From an uncultured Sphingomonadaceae bacterium (lineage in GTDB: Bacteria > Pseudomonadota > Alphaproteobacteria > Sphingomonadales > Sphingomonadaceae), in the NCBI GenBank assembly GCA_947497315.1, contig CANMFX010000002.1:1-64000 (forward strand): a stretch of 64,000 nucleotides of DNA, written 5' to 3'. The position numbers were made by a program, and so were the translations under genes. Every line of letters starts with the position of its first letter. Positions within the stretch are counted from its first letter, which is position 1. This document shows, one piece after another, positions 40,163-49,758 of this stretch. The notes under the pieces were generated by a model, which did not search any database, had not been told where the DNA came from, and was given only the letters and a program-made list of their open reading frames with translations.

Positions 40163-40276
40163 CGTTAGTCTAATGCTGCCTCGTATGACAAATGCCAAAC
40201 CGTCTTACGGGCCGATTGCGGAATGTCGGCTCTAACGACAAGTCTAGTAATAACAGTCTGCCTACTTGCGACCCAA

Positions 40277-40993
40277 CTACAGTCTTACGGCAATCATTCG
40301 AAACTTCTTAGGCGTTAGATTTGTCGCCTGTCTGAACTGGCGCGTGAAAGAACTTTGATCGCTATATCCAGCTTCGAGAGCAATTTCGGCGATTGGAAGG
40401 TCAGTTTCACGGAGCAGCCTTTGCGCTCGATCTACGCGCTGCTTGATGATCCATTGTCCCACATTCAGTCCGTAGATTTGCTGAAAACGCCGGTTCAATT
40501 TGAACTGCGACATGCCGGTTCTCTCTGCCATCTGTATGACCGAAGGGGGGGCGGGAAAGTTGGTCAGCACCCAGTCAATTACACCTGCCACATCGTCATA
40601 TTCACTGCGCGATACATTGGGAGATTGTAGATCTTTCGAAATACCGACGACGCCGATGATGTTGCGTTGATCGTCGAAAGTTGGTTGCTTTGCGGTCAAG
40701 CACCAGCCAACCGTCCGGTTGGGATAGACGTGCATTTCCAGCCGTTGCTCGATGGGTTGGCCTGTTCGCACAACCGATCGGTCCTGCTTCTCGTAGCTGC
40801 TGCCCAACTGCTTTCCGAGTATTTCAGACGGGAGGCGGCCGATCAGCTGCGCTTTGTCCGTGCGACCGGACCGTCCGACAAGCGTTGTGTTCACAGCTTT
40901 ATACCGACCTTCGATATCCTTCTTGAAGAAAACGACGTCGGGCAAATGGTCGAACAGGTCAGCGACCATAGTTAGAGGGAGCGTTTCTCGCAT
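40277..40993 (-). CDS. AraC-family regulator with N-terminal PAS domain
   Basis: PAS-like LFDHLPDVVFFKKDIEGRYKAVN...GVVGISKDLQ; AraC HTH IAEIALEAGYSDQSSFTRQFRQATNLTPKKFR. Start at MRETLPL. Confidence 0.88.
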   Translation of the reverse strand: MRETLPLTMVADLFDHLPDVVFFKKDIEGRYKAVNTTLVGRSGRTDKAQLIGRLPSEILGKQLGSSYEKQDRSVVRTGQPIEQRLEMHVYPNRTVGWCLTAKQPTFDDQRNIIGVVGISKDLQSPNVSRSEYDDVAGVIDWVLTNFPAPPSVIQMAERTGMSQFKLNRRFQQIYGLNVGQWIIKQRVDRAQRLLRETDLPIAEIALEAGYSDQSSFTRQFRQATNLTPKKFRMIAVRL

Positions 40994-41143
40994 GAGACAC
41001 TCTATGTCATAAATATACCAAAATTCAAGTTTGCAATCGATCAAATGACAAGACCCCGGCAACCGATGCGCTTAGAGAAGTTCCATCACCCCGTGCCATC
41101 GCTTGGCAGTTTTGGCGCATGATTTTGCAAGTTCGGAGAGAGC

Positions 41144-42088
41144 ATGATGCAAACAGACACCATTTTTTCCGGCTGTATGCCGGCCCTGATGACACCCTGC
41201 GACGCGAACGGAACGATCGATTTTGACGCACTGGTGCGCAAAGGCACTGAGCTCATCGAAGCAGGAATGGATGCCGTGATCTATTGCGGTTCAATGGGCG
41301 ATTGGCCGCTACTAAGTGACGAACAGCGCATGGAGGGTATTGCGCGCCTATGCTCGGCTGGTGTCCCGGTGATTGTCGGAACCGGCGCACAAAATTCTGC
41401 CCGTGCGGTTGCTCTGGCGCGCCACGCACAAGAGGTCGGCGCGGCTGGATTGATGGTTATACCTCGGGTGCTTTCACGCGGAATATCACCCGCCGCGCAG
41501 CGGACGCATTTTGCCGATATTCTGAACGCAGCACCCGATCTTCCCGCAGTGATCTATAACAGCCCCTATTATGGTTTTGAGACCAAGGCAGACTTGTTCT
41601 TTTCTCTGCGTAGCGAGTACAAGAATCTCGTTGGTTTCAAGGAATTCGGTGGCGCAGAATCGATGCGTTACGCCGCCGAGAATATTACTTCGGCAGATCC
41701 CGGCGTTGCGCTGATGGTTGGCGTCGATACGCAGGCTTTTCATGGCTTTGTAAATTGTGGGGCGGATGGCGCAATTACCGGAATCGGTAATGCTTTACCA
41801 CGTGAGGTACTGCGCCTGATAGAACTGTGCCAGCAGGCCGCAGCCGGTGACGCCGAGGCCCGTGTACGGGCGTGGGAATTGGACAAGGCCATGCACGTCC
41901 TTGCGACTTTTGATGAAAGCCCCGACCTCGTCCTCTATTACAAGCATTTGATGGTGTTGGAAGGATCTCCCGAATATGCGCATCAAATTCACTCGTCGGA
42001 CCGATTGAGTCCGTCGCAACTGGCCTATCTGGAAGCGCAGTGGAAGCTGTTCCGCACATGGTGGGATAACTGGCCCGGCGCTGTTTAG
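41144..42088 (+). CDS. DapA-family protein; by context probable 1-pyrroline-4-hydroxy-2-carboxylate deaminase
   Basis: TPCDANGTIDFDALVRKGTELIEAGMDAVIYCGSMGDWPLLSDEQR; Schiff-base Lys in NLVGFKEF; adjacent to hydroxyproline epimerase. Confidence 0.82.
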   Translation: MMQTDTIFSGCMPALMTPCDANGTIDFDALVRKGTELIEAGMDAVIYCGSMGDWPLLSDEQRMEGIARLCSAGVPVIVGTGAQNSARAVALARHAQEVGAAGLMVIPRVLSRGISPAAQRTHFADILNAAPDLPAVIYNSPYYGFETKADLFFSLRSEYKNLVGFKEFGGAESMRYAAENITSADPGVALMVGVDTQAFHGFVNCGADGAITGIGNALPREVLRLIELCQQAAAGDAEARVRAWELDKAMHVLATFDESPDLVLYYKHLMVLEGSPEYAHQIHSSDRLSPSQLAYLEAQWKLFRTWWDNWPGAV

Positions 42089-42103
42089 CCGGAGGCTGCG
42101 TGG

Positions 42104-43033
42104 ATGCGTGTTATCGATTCACATACTGAGGGGCAGCCGACCCGAGTCATCGTCGATGGCGGACCTGATCTGGGGTCTGGCTCTTTGGCAGAGCGCCGCG
42201 AATTGCTTGCACGAGACCATGATGAACTACGTCAAAAGACTATCCTTGAACCCAAATGTTCGGACGCGATGGTTGGCGCTCTCTTATGCAAATCTCCCAA
42301 TCCGGACTGTGCTGCTGGAGTGATCTTTTTCAACAATACCGGATATCTGGGAATGTGCGGTCACGGTACAATCGGGTTGGCGGTCACGCTCGCTTATCTG
42401 GGGAAGCTAGGGCTAGGATCGCACCTGATTGATACGCCAAACGGCGTAGTTCGGGTCGATTTGAACGGGCCGAATGATGTAACGGTCGAAAATGTCCCGA
42501 GCTACTGTTTCCGCAGAAGCGTGGAACTGATGGTTGGCGGGCTTGGAAAGGTTAGCGGTTCAATCGCCTGGGGTGGGAATTGGTTCTTCTTGGCCGATAG
42601 CGCACCTTGCGCTTTGTCGCGCAATAGCATCCCGCAGCTCACCGATGCAGCGAGTAAGATTAAACGTGCGCTTGTCGAGCAGTCTATATTTGGTGCGGAT
42701 GGCGGAGAGATCGATCACGTTGAGTTCTTCGGTCCCGGGCAGAGTTCGGACGCCAACAGCCAGAATTTCGTTTTGTGCCCGGGTCTTGCCTATGACCGTT
42801 CGCCTTGCGGTACCGGCACCAGCGCAAAGATTGCCTGCCTTGCCGAGAACGGCCAGCTCGCGCCCGGTGAGGATTGGATTCAAGAAAGCATCATGGGAAG
42901 CCGTTTTCGCGGCTCCTATCGGTCCGATGAGGACGGCAGTATAGTTCCGTCGATTGCTGGAACGGCGTATGTGTTCGCGGATGCCACGTTAGTCCATCAG
43001 GCAGGTGATCCCTTTGGGAGAGGCTTTGGTTGA
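42104..43033 (+). CDS. 4-hydroxyproline 2-epimerase (proline racemase family)
   Basis: MRVIDSHTEGQPTRVI; both catalytic Cys present (GMCGHGTIGLAVTL and RSPCGTGTSAKIACL). Confidence 0.88.
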   Translation: MRVIDSHTEGQPTRVIVDGGPDLGSGSLAERRELLARDHDELRQKTILEPKCSDAMVGALLCKSPNPDCAAGVIFFNNTGYLGMCGHGTIGLAVTLAYLGKLGLGSHLIDTPNGVVRVDLNGPNDVTVENVPSYCFRRSVELMVGGLGKVSGSIAWGGNWFFLADSAPCALSRNSIPQLTDAASKIKRALVEQSIFGADGGEIDHVEFFGPGQSSDANSQNFVLCPGLAYDRSPCGTGTSAKIACLAENGQLAPGEDWIQESIMGSRFRGSYRSDEDGSIVPSIAGTAYVFADATLVHQAGDPFGRGFG

Positions 43034-44292
43034 TGGTGGATCACAATTCAGATTCGGTAATCATCATCGGTGGCGGTGTGATCGGGATCGCTTGCGCGCA
43101 TTATCTCAACAAAGCGGGCTATTCCGTCACCGTTTTGGAAAGCGGTAGCCTCGCGGCGGCCTGTTCCTATGGCAATTGCGGCTACATCTGCCCCAGTCAT
43201 GTCCTGCCGCTGGCAACGCCGGGTGCGCTTCGCGAAGGCATGATGTCGCTGTTCGATCCATCCGCAGCATTCCAGATTAAACCCCGCCTTGAGACGTCCT
43301 TCATTCATTGGCTTTGGCAATTCGCAAAACGCTGCTCGGCTCGCCAAATGTTGGAAACCGCCGGGCACCTGAATACCATTCTGAAGTCTTCGGCAGCGGA
43401 GTATCGCCGCTTGTTGGCAGGTGAAATCAACGGAACAGAATATCGTCAGTCTGGTCTTTTCTACGTTTTCCAAACAACCAAAGCTGCTGAGGAGTTCTCT
43501 GCGAACGCGCGGACCGTGGCGGCGCAGCTCGGCGTCCAGTCAAGATGGATTGATGGTTCTGACCTCAGGGATTTCGATAAATCACTAAAGGCCGACTTGG
43601 TCGGCGGGGTGTTATTCCCTGACGATGCCAGCTTGCGGCCTGACCGGCTGACCGAGCAATGGGTCGCCATGCTTAAAGGCAGGTCCGTGACTTTCCGTGA
43701 AGGTGTCCGTTTCCAGAGTGTAGAACGGTCAGGGCGGCTGATTACCGCGATTGAAACCTCTGAAGGTCTGATGGAGGCCGATCACTTTGTCTTGGCTGCG
43801 GGTGCTATCAGCGGACGCATGGCCAGACACTTTGGTGCGGCTTTGCCCATCGAACCGGGCAAAGGTTATTCGATCACCCTGGATCGGCCAGCACAGTCGC
43901 CGCGTGTTCCCATGTTGTTTCTTGAACATCATGTGGGCATCACGCCATTCGACAGCGGTTTCCGTATTGGGTCGATGATGGAGTTCACCGGCTTCGACAC
44001 GTCGATTCCACAGCGCCGTCTGGATCAGCTGCGTGCTTCGGCATCACACTATCTGGCCGATGATCTGCCAAAGTCCAACGTCGAGGAATGGTACGGCTGG
44101 CGCCCGATGACATGGGACAGCTTGCCCATTATTGGCGCCATGCCGGGTACGGACAATGTCTACCTCGCCACTGGGCACAACATGCTGGGTCTGACGCTTG
44201 CCCCAGCAACCGGGAAGCTGATCGCTGAGTGTGTCCAAGGCCAAACCCCACATATCGACCCCACCCCATATTCCGCCGCACGCTTCGGTTGA
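43030..44292 (+). CDS. FAD-dependent D-amino acid (D-hydroxyproline) dehydrogenase/oxidase
   Basis: IIGGGVIGIACAHYLNKAGYSVTVLESGSLAAACSYGNCGYICPSHVLPLA; GWRPMTWDSLPIIG...ATGHNMLGLTLAPATGKL. Confidence 0.88.
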   Translation: MMVDHNSDSVIIIGGGVIGIACAHYLNKAGYSVTVLESGSLAAACSYGNCGYICPSHVLPLATPGALREGMMSLFDPSAAFQIKPRLETSFIHWLWQFAKRCSARQMLETAGHLNTILKSSAAEYRRLLAGEINGTEYRQSGLFYVFQTTKAAEEFSANARTVAAQLGVQSRWIDGSDLRDFDKSLKADLVGGVLFPDDASLRPDRLTEQWVAMLKGRSVTFREGVRFQSVERSGRLITAIETSEGLMEADHFVLAAGAISGRMARHFGAALPIEPGKGYSITLDRPAQSPRVPMLFLEHHVGITPFDSGFRIGSMMEFTGFDTSIPQRRLDQLRASASHYLADDLPKSNVEEWYGWRPMTWDSLPIIGAMPGTDNVYLATGHNMLGLTLAPATGKLIAECVQGQTPHIDPTPYSAARFG

Positions 44293-44329
44293 AGCGATCA
44301 ACTACGTCAAACACGAGAAGAGAGTTCAC

Positions 44330-45766
44330 ATGTCAGTTCACAATAATTTCATTGCCGGTGAGTGGATCGGTTCCGGTGACCAATTCGTCAACATCAACCC
44401 TTCCGATACGAACGACGTTGTCGGCGAATATGCTCTAGCAGACTGCGATCAGGTGAATCAGGCTGTCGACGCTGCCTTCGTCGCTGCCGCCGGTTGGGCG
44501 CAGAGCGGGATCCAGCAGCGTTTCGAGTGTCTCGACGCCATCGGTACCGAGATCCTCGCGCGCAAGCAGGAATTGGGTATTTTGCTGTCGCGTGAAGAGG
44601 GCAAGACACTGATCGAGGGTATTGGAGAAGCAGTGCGCGCAGGACAGATATTCAAATTCTTTGCCGGTGAAACACTAAGGAATGCGGGTGAACTGCTCCC
44701 ATCGGTGCGACCTGGTCTGGGTGTGGAAATCTTCCGCGAGGCAGTTGGGCCGATAGCGATCATCACGCCGTGGAACTTTCCGATTGCCATTCCCGCATGG
44801 AAAATCGCGCCAGCACTGGCTTTTGGTAACACAGTGGTTTTCAAACCCGCAGAACTCACCCCAGGTAGCGCGTGGGCCTTGACCGACATTATTGCCCGTT
44901 CCGGTGTACCAGAAGGCGTATTCAATTTGGTGATGGGCCCTGGTGCCGAAATCGGCGCACCAATGCTCAACGACCACCGCATCCGCGCCGTCAGCTTCAC
45001 TGGGTCGACCAAAACTGGACGTATTGTGGCCGGAGCCTGTAGCGCTCGCAATGCGCGCTATCAGCTTGAGATGGGCGGTAAGAACCCACTCGTTGTTCTA
45101 AACGACTGCGATCTCGACAATGCGGTCAATTGCGCGGTGAACGGAGCCTTCTTTTCAACCGGTCAGCGCTGCACCGCGTCTTCAAGGCTGATTGTTGAGG
45201 AATCGATCCATGACGCATTCGTTGCGGCGCTCGTCCAGAAAATGGAAGGCTTGGTGATCGGCGACGCTTTGGCCGAAGGGACAGATATCGGCCCGGTCGC
45301 GGATCAAACTCAGTTGAACAAGAATCTCGAATATGTACAGATTGGCAAGGAAGAAGGCGCAGAGCTACTGACCGGCGGCGAAGTGGTGGAGCGGGAGAAG
45401 CCTGGTTTCTACCAGAAGCCTGCTCTGTTCATCGATACAGACAATTCCATGCGTATCAATAGGGAAGAGATTTTTGGGCCAGTCGCCTCGGTGATCAAGG
45501 TCTCGGACCTTGATGAGGCGATGCATGACGCCAATGATACCCAGTTCGGACTGTCGGCCGGCATTTGCACATCGTCATTGCGCTCGGCCGCGCGTTTCAA
45601 ACAAGAAAGCCAGGCGGGCATGGTCATGGTCAATGCGCCGACGGCCGGTGTTGATTACCACGTACCGTTCGGCGGAACAAAAGGGTCCAGCTTCGGGCCG
45701 CGCGAGCAAGGTGGTTACGCACGCGATTTCTACACAACCGTAAAAACAGCATACACCCAAACATGA
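44330..45766 (+). CDS. Aldehyde dehydrogenase; by context 2,5-dioxovalerate (alpha-ketoglutarate semialdehyde) dehydrogenase
   Basis: ITPWNFPIAIPAWKIAPALAFGNTVVFKPAE; SFTGSTKTGR; LEMGGKNPLVVL; FFSTGQRCTASSRLIV. Start at ATG 44330. Confidence 0.9.
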   Translation: MSVHNNFIAGEWIGSGDQFVNINPSDTNDVVGEYALADCDQVNQAVDAAFVAAAGWAQSGIQQRFECLDAIGTEILARKQELGILLSREEGKTLIEGIGEAVRAGQIFKFFAGETLRNAGELLPSVRPGLGVEIFREAVGPIAIITPWNFPIAIPAWKIAPALAFGNTVVFKPAELTPGSAWALTDIIARSGVPEGVFNLVMGPGAEIGAPMLNDHRIRAVSFTGSTKTGRIVAGACSARNARYQLEMGGKNPLVVLNDCDLDNAVNCAVNGAFFSTGQRCTASSRLIVEESIHDAFVAALVQKMEGLVIGDALAEGTDIGPVADQTQLNKNLEYVQIGKEEGAELLTGGEVVEREKPGFYQKPALFIDTDNSMRINREEIFGPVASVIKVSDLDEAMHDANDTQFGLSAGICTSSLRSAARFKQESQAGMVMVNAPTAGVDYHVPFGGTKGSSFGPREQGGYARDFYTTVKTAYTQT

Positions 45767-45886
45767 AAATTGCTTTCAACGAGATGTGAGACGGTTTGCG
45801 ATCGAAAATTGTAAGCTTGGGTAAGAGGTCTGTTTCCCATCCCAATAGCGGACGCCAGTCGAAAACGGGCCGGCATCCAGCATCGG

Positions 45887-46114
45887 TCAAATCTCGGTCT
45901 TCTCAGCTAGGGTAAGCGCGTCCTCGATATCGAGGCCCAGGTAGCGACCGGCATTCTCTAGCTTGGAGTGGCAAAGCTGGATCCGAATCGCTCCAAGGTT
46001 CCCTGTAGCCTCGTAGATGATCTAGGCTTTCGTCTGACAAAGCGAATGCGCCCTGTATTCCTCAGGCCGCAAACCAATTGCCTGAACTCACTGATCAACG
46101 AGCCTCGCATATTG
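45887..46114 (-). pseudogene. Tyrosine recombinase/integrase, C-terminal remnant with two in-frame stops
   Basis: QYARLVDQ*VQAIGLRPEEYRAHSLCQTKA*IIYEATGNLGAIRIQLCHSKLENAGRYLGLDIEDALTLAEKTEI*. Confidence 0.82.
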
Positions 46115-46167
46115 GCGTGTGCTTAAATGTCATGAGTGATCGACACGGCTTGGAAAAACATAATCTT

Positions 46168-46443
46168 CTAATGACCTGCCTCCGCGTTCCAACCAAGCGA
46201 ACAGGCTTCTACGTGCAGCCGATGCAACGAATGGAACGGGCCGCGCTGTCTTGCGCTGCATGATCGCACTGACCGGATCACCGCCGGAAAACTGTTGCTT
46301 GCCTGCTCGGACTGTTCACTCAGTTTCAGCAGTTTGGCAGGACGCGGTTCGCCAACCGTGTCTGTTTGTTCCGGCGCACCACAAGCTTGCAGCAAAAAGG
46401 TCAGGCCAAGAACAAGCCCGGCGGGCCACGAGAATCGTTTCAC
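46168..46443 (-). pseudogene. RND efflux periplasmic adaptor (lipoprotein), N-terminal remnant
   Basis: MKRFSWPAGLVLGLTFLLQACGAPEQTDTVGEPRPAKLLKLSEQSEQASNSFPAVIRS, then unrelated sequence. Confidence 0.7.
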
Positions 46444-46558
46444 ACGATAGTTCCTTCCAAAATCTCAATGTTATAGGCAAGGTGGGGAAAGCAGACGTCA
46501 ATGCGTGCGATAGCTCGCGACAACAGGTTTATGCTATCCGTGTTGGGATTTACTGAAT

Positions 46559-46584
46559 TGTTCGCTTTCGGGATAGAGCTGACA
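46559..46584. repeat. TGTCCGC-family intergenic hairpin, decayed copy E
   Basis: TGTTCGC TTTCGGGATAGA GCTGACA; loop conserved with copies A and D, stem imperfect. Confidence 0.5.
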
Positions 46585-46610
46585 CTCACAAATCGGGATG
46601 AGATTAATTC

Positions 46611-46686
46611 TCAATGCCCAACTTTCAGTGCCATCGCCAGTTCATTGATGGTCACAACTGTTGGATTACGTTTACCGCGTTTCTTG
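46611..46686 (-). pseudogene. XRE-family HTH regulator, C-terminal fragment
   Basis: KKRGKRNPTVVTINELAMALKVGH*, matching the canonical 'ERGKRNPTVVTL..LAQALGV' HTH_3 segment. Confidence 0.6.
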
Positions 46687-46722
46687 AAATCTGATATTTT
46701 GTACCGATTTCCAAGCACGTAT

Positions 46723-47307
46723 CTAAAGCGTGTCTCGAAACAGATGCTCGAACTTTACCAACCTGTCCCGGTTCCTAACCCTGCTGACTGAATTCAGCGC
46801 AGGGATATAGTCAGGCAAAGATTGTAATGGGGCATTGTCCTGCATTGCCAATATGGCTGCAATCGGGCCACCATGAGTGATAACAGCGACAGTCTTTTCC
46901 GCCGGCAAGCCCCGCCATGCTAAGAGCGCCCGCGCGACAAGTTCTGTTGTCGTTTCTCCACCGCCTGGTCGAAATCCGTCCGGATTGTCCAACATGCCGT
47001 CCATCGCATTGCCGGTTTCGCGATAGATGGCATCCCAGCTGCGGCCTTCCCAGCTACCAAAATCCCGTTCCCGCCAGCGGCTGTCGGCACTCGCCTTGAT
47101 CGACAGGCTGCTCGCCACCTTTTCCGCAATATGTCGGGTCCGGCGCATGTTAGAATGCACGATAACGTCCGGTGACAATGCAACCAGATCGGAAACAAGC
47201 TGCTTGGCGAGGCGCGCGCCGTCGCGGCTGAAACCCATGTCGCTGATGCCGTAGCAACGGTTTTGCCAGTGCAGGGCAACCTGCGGATGCCGAACCAGCC
47301 AGATCAC
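46723..47307 (-). CDS. cobC: Histidine phosphatase family (alpha-ribazole phosphatase-like)
   Basis: MIWLVRHPQVALHWQNRCYGISDMGFSRDG; in cobalamin gene cluster. Confidence 0.82.
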   Translation of the reverse strand: MIWLVRHPQVALHWQNRCYGISDMGFSRDGARLAKQLVSDLVALSPDVIVHSNMRRTRHIAEKVASSLSIKASADSRWRERDFGSWEGRSWDAIYRETGNAMDGMLDNPDGFRPGGGETTTELVARALLAWRGLPAEKTVAVITHGGPIAAILAMQDNAPLQSLPDYIPALNSVSRVRNRDRLVKFEHLFRDTL

Positions 47308-48101
47308 AGATCAACAAATCCCAGTGCGGCGAGTAGCAAGATCAATTGTCCGGCATAGGCCGCAAAACCAAGACAGTCGCCCGTAGTTCCATCAAGTCGC
47401 CGTAGTAACAGAGCGCGAAACCAAATCAGGAACAGGACTGATCCCAATATGGTCAATATGGCGGCGAAAACATGGAGCCAGGCAAAAAAACCGATGAAAG
47501 GCGCTGCGACGATGATAGCCAAAAACAGGTCGCGTAACCCGGTGCGTGCACCGACATCCTTGGCCAGTCCTTCTTCATTGGCGGTGTTGGCCGGAGCAAC
47601 CAGCGTCAGGACCATAACCGCGAGCAACCGGCCAAAGCAGGCGGAGGCTATGAGTGCAACAATGACCATGTTCTGCGGCAGTGCAATCAAAAGCGCAGCA
47701 CGTAGGCCAACCGCAAGCAGGAGCCCGAGAGCGCCGTAGCTACCAATGCGGCTGTCTTTCATGATCCGCAGTGTCGATTCCCGATCATGACCGCCACCAA
47801 AAGCATCACAGAAATCCGCCACGGCATCTTCGTGAAAAGCACCTGTCAGGCGCGCTTCAAACAGCAGCGCGATGATCACAGCAATGGCGCGCGGCCAGAT
47901 ATGAGCAGTGCCCACCAGCACGGCGGCAGTCAGTGCACCGACCAGAGCGCCCACCAGTGGAAACCAGACCACCGACCGGGTCAGGCCGTATCGTGCCTGT
48001 TCTGCTGTCAGCCGGTTCAATCCTGGTACGGGGACCCGCGTCAGAAACTGCACCGCCAGCATTGGCGGCATCCACCAGCTGATGGACGGTTTGTCAGTCA
48101 T
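47304..48101 (-). CDS. cobS: Adenosylcobinamide-GDP ribazoletransferase
   Basis: AVQFLTRVPVP; FHEDAVADFCDAFGGGHDRESTLRIMKDSRIGSYGALGLLL. Confidence 0.95.
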   Translation of the reverse strand: MTDKPSISWWMPPMLAVQFLTRVPVPGLNRLTAEQARYGLTRSVVWFPLVGALVGALTAAVLVGTAHIWPRAIAVIIALLFEARLTGAFHEDAVADFCDAFGGGHDRESTLRIMKDSRIGSYGALGLLLAVGLRAALLIALPQNMVIVALIASACFGRLLAVMVLTLVAPANTANEEGLAKDVGARTGLRDLFLAIIVAAPFIGFFAWLHVFAAILTILGSVLFLIWFRALLLRRLDGTTGDCLGFAAYAGQLILLLAALGFVDL

Positions 48102-49111
48102 GGCATGATATCCGAAAGCTTAGCGACGTCATTTAGCAAGGCTGCAGCACTGTCGAGCAAGGGCAGGGCGGTCAGCGCCCCCGTCCCTTCGCCAAGGCGC
48201 ATATCCCATTCGAGCAAAGGCCGCAGATCAAGATGATCAAGAGCCGCTCTATGCCCCGGTTCTGCCGAAAGATGCGCCGCGATCATGCACCTCGAAGTCC
48301 CGGGTTGGAGACGTTCGGCGACGAGGGCCGCTGCAGTAGTGACATAACCGTCGAGCAATATTGTTGAACCTTGATCGGCCGCTTGTGCATAATATCCCGC
48401 GATTGCGGCTATCTCGAAACCGGCAATACCGGCTATCGCGGCTACCGGATCATCGGTCAGCAACGCGATCGATCTTTCTGCGGCTTGTGCCACAATATTC
48501 CGTTTTTTGGCGAGAATCGCGTCATCTGCACCGGCACCGCGCCCCACAGCGATATCGGCATCCGCGCTCGCCAGCAACATGGTCAGGCAGGCAGCTGGCG
48601 TCGTGTTCCCGATCCCCATCTCGCCAGCCATCAGCAGAACAGACCCTTCGTCCAATGCACACCGCGCTTCTGCCGTTCCGATATCCCAAGCTGCGTGAAA
48701 TTGGTCTTTCGTCATTGCCGGACCCTTTGACAGATCAGCTGTTCCGGCAGCGACGCGGGCATCGCGAAACGCTGGTGATTCTTTGCCATTGGTGGTTGGG
48801 TTTATGCTGCCTGTATCAACCAGTCGCAAGTCCACCGATTGTGTGTTCGCCAGCGCGCTGCTGGTTGCCTTTTTAGCCAATATGGTCTCGATCATCGCGG
48901 TCGTGACCGCCGATGGCCATGCTGACACTCCGCTTTCGACCACTCCGTGATCGCCGGCAAACAGGACGAGGCGCCGGGGTTTGGTTTGCGGTCGGAGGCT
49001 TTGTCGCGCGACCGCCAGCGCGACTGCCAGTTCCTCCAGTCGCCCCATGCTGCCCCGCGGCTTGGCCAAGGCGTCAAGATGATCGGTCACCTGTTTTGCC
49101 GTTACAGTCAT
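48098..49111 (-). CDS. cobT: Nicotinate-nucleotide--dimethylbenzimidazole phosphoribosyltransferase
   Basis: LAKPRGSMGRLEELAV; VLFAGDHGVVESGVSAWPSAVT; GEMGIGNTTPAA; RLGEGTGA. Confidence 0.95.
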   Translation of the reverse strand: MTVTAKQVTDHLDALAKPRGSMGRLEELAVALAVARQSLRPQTKPRRLVLFAGDHGVVESGVSAWPSAVTTAMIETILAKKATSSALANTQSVDLRLVDTGSINPTTNGKESPAFRDARVAAGTADLSKGPAMTKDQFHAAWDIGTAEARCALDEGSVLLMAGEMGIGNTTPAACLTMLLASADADIAVGRGAGADDAILAKKRNIVAQAAERSIALLTDDPVAAIAGIAGFEIAAIAGYYAQAADQGSTILLDGYVTTAAALVAERLQPGTSRCMIAAHLSAEPGHRAALDHLDLRPLLEWDMRLGEGTGALTALPLLDSAAALLNDVAKLSDIMP

Positions 49112-49758
49112 CGCACAAATCTCGTTTTCGACCGATCAATTCTATCCTGCCAGCCCAATGTGGACAGCTCCGGCTCGTCGCTCTCCCGCTGCGGATAGCC
49201 CAGACACAGATAGGCAATCAGCCGCCAATCATCTGGCACATCAAGAATGCGGTTGATTTCTTTGGGTTGCAGAATCGAAACCCAACCCAATCCGATATTC
49301 TGCGTGCGGGCAGACAGCCACAAATTGTGGATTGCCATGACAACCGACCAGATCAAAGTTTCGGGCATGGTCTGACGCCCAAGACCGCGGCCGTCGTTTG
49401 TCTCTTCGTCACAAAAGACAGCGAGATGCACAGGGGCTTCACGCAATCCGTGCAGCTTCAGTCTTTGATATTCCGATTGAGTTTCATGGTCGTCATATCC
49501 ATCCTTTGCTCTGCGGTTTTCGACATCAACATGATCGGCAACAGATGACCGGATGGCGCCTGTCCGCACAGATACAAACCGCCAGGGCTGAGCATTGCCG
49601 ACGGAAGGGGCAAGACAGGCCCGGTCCAACAAGTCGTCTACAATATTCGCATCTATGGGGCGGTCATCGAACCGGCGTACGTCGCGGCGCCAAGCCAGTA
49701 GCTTGTCAAATTGCTCACGAAACTGTTCGTCAAACATCGGATGTTGGGAATTGGTCAT
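49108..49758 (-). CDS. bluB: 5,6-dimethylbenzimidazole synthase
   Basis: RRDVRRFDDRPI, LAPSVGNAQPWRFV, GLGWVSILQPKEINRIL...LCLGYP. Confidence 0.93.
   Translation of the reverse strand: MTNSQHPMFDEQFREQFDKLLAWRRDVRRFDDRPIDANIVDDLLDRACLAPSVGNAQPWRFVSVRTGAIRSSVADHVDVENRRAKDGYDDHETQSEYQRLKLHGLREAPVHLAVFCDEETNDGRGLGRQTMPETLIWSVVMAIHNLWLSARTQNIGLGWVSILQPKEINRILDVPDDWRLIAYLCLGYPQRESDEPELSTLGWQDRIDRSKTRFVR

Noticed and set aside
48361-48876. Plus-strand 171-aa ORF antisense to cobT
   Set aside because: Arg-rich shadow ORF opposite a well-supported CDS.
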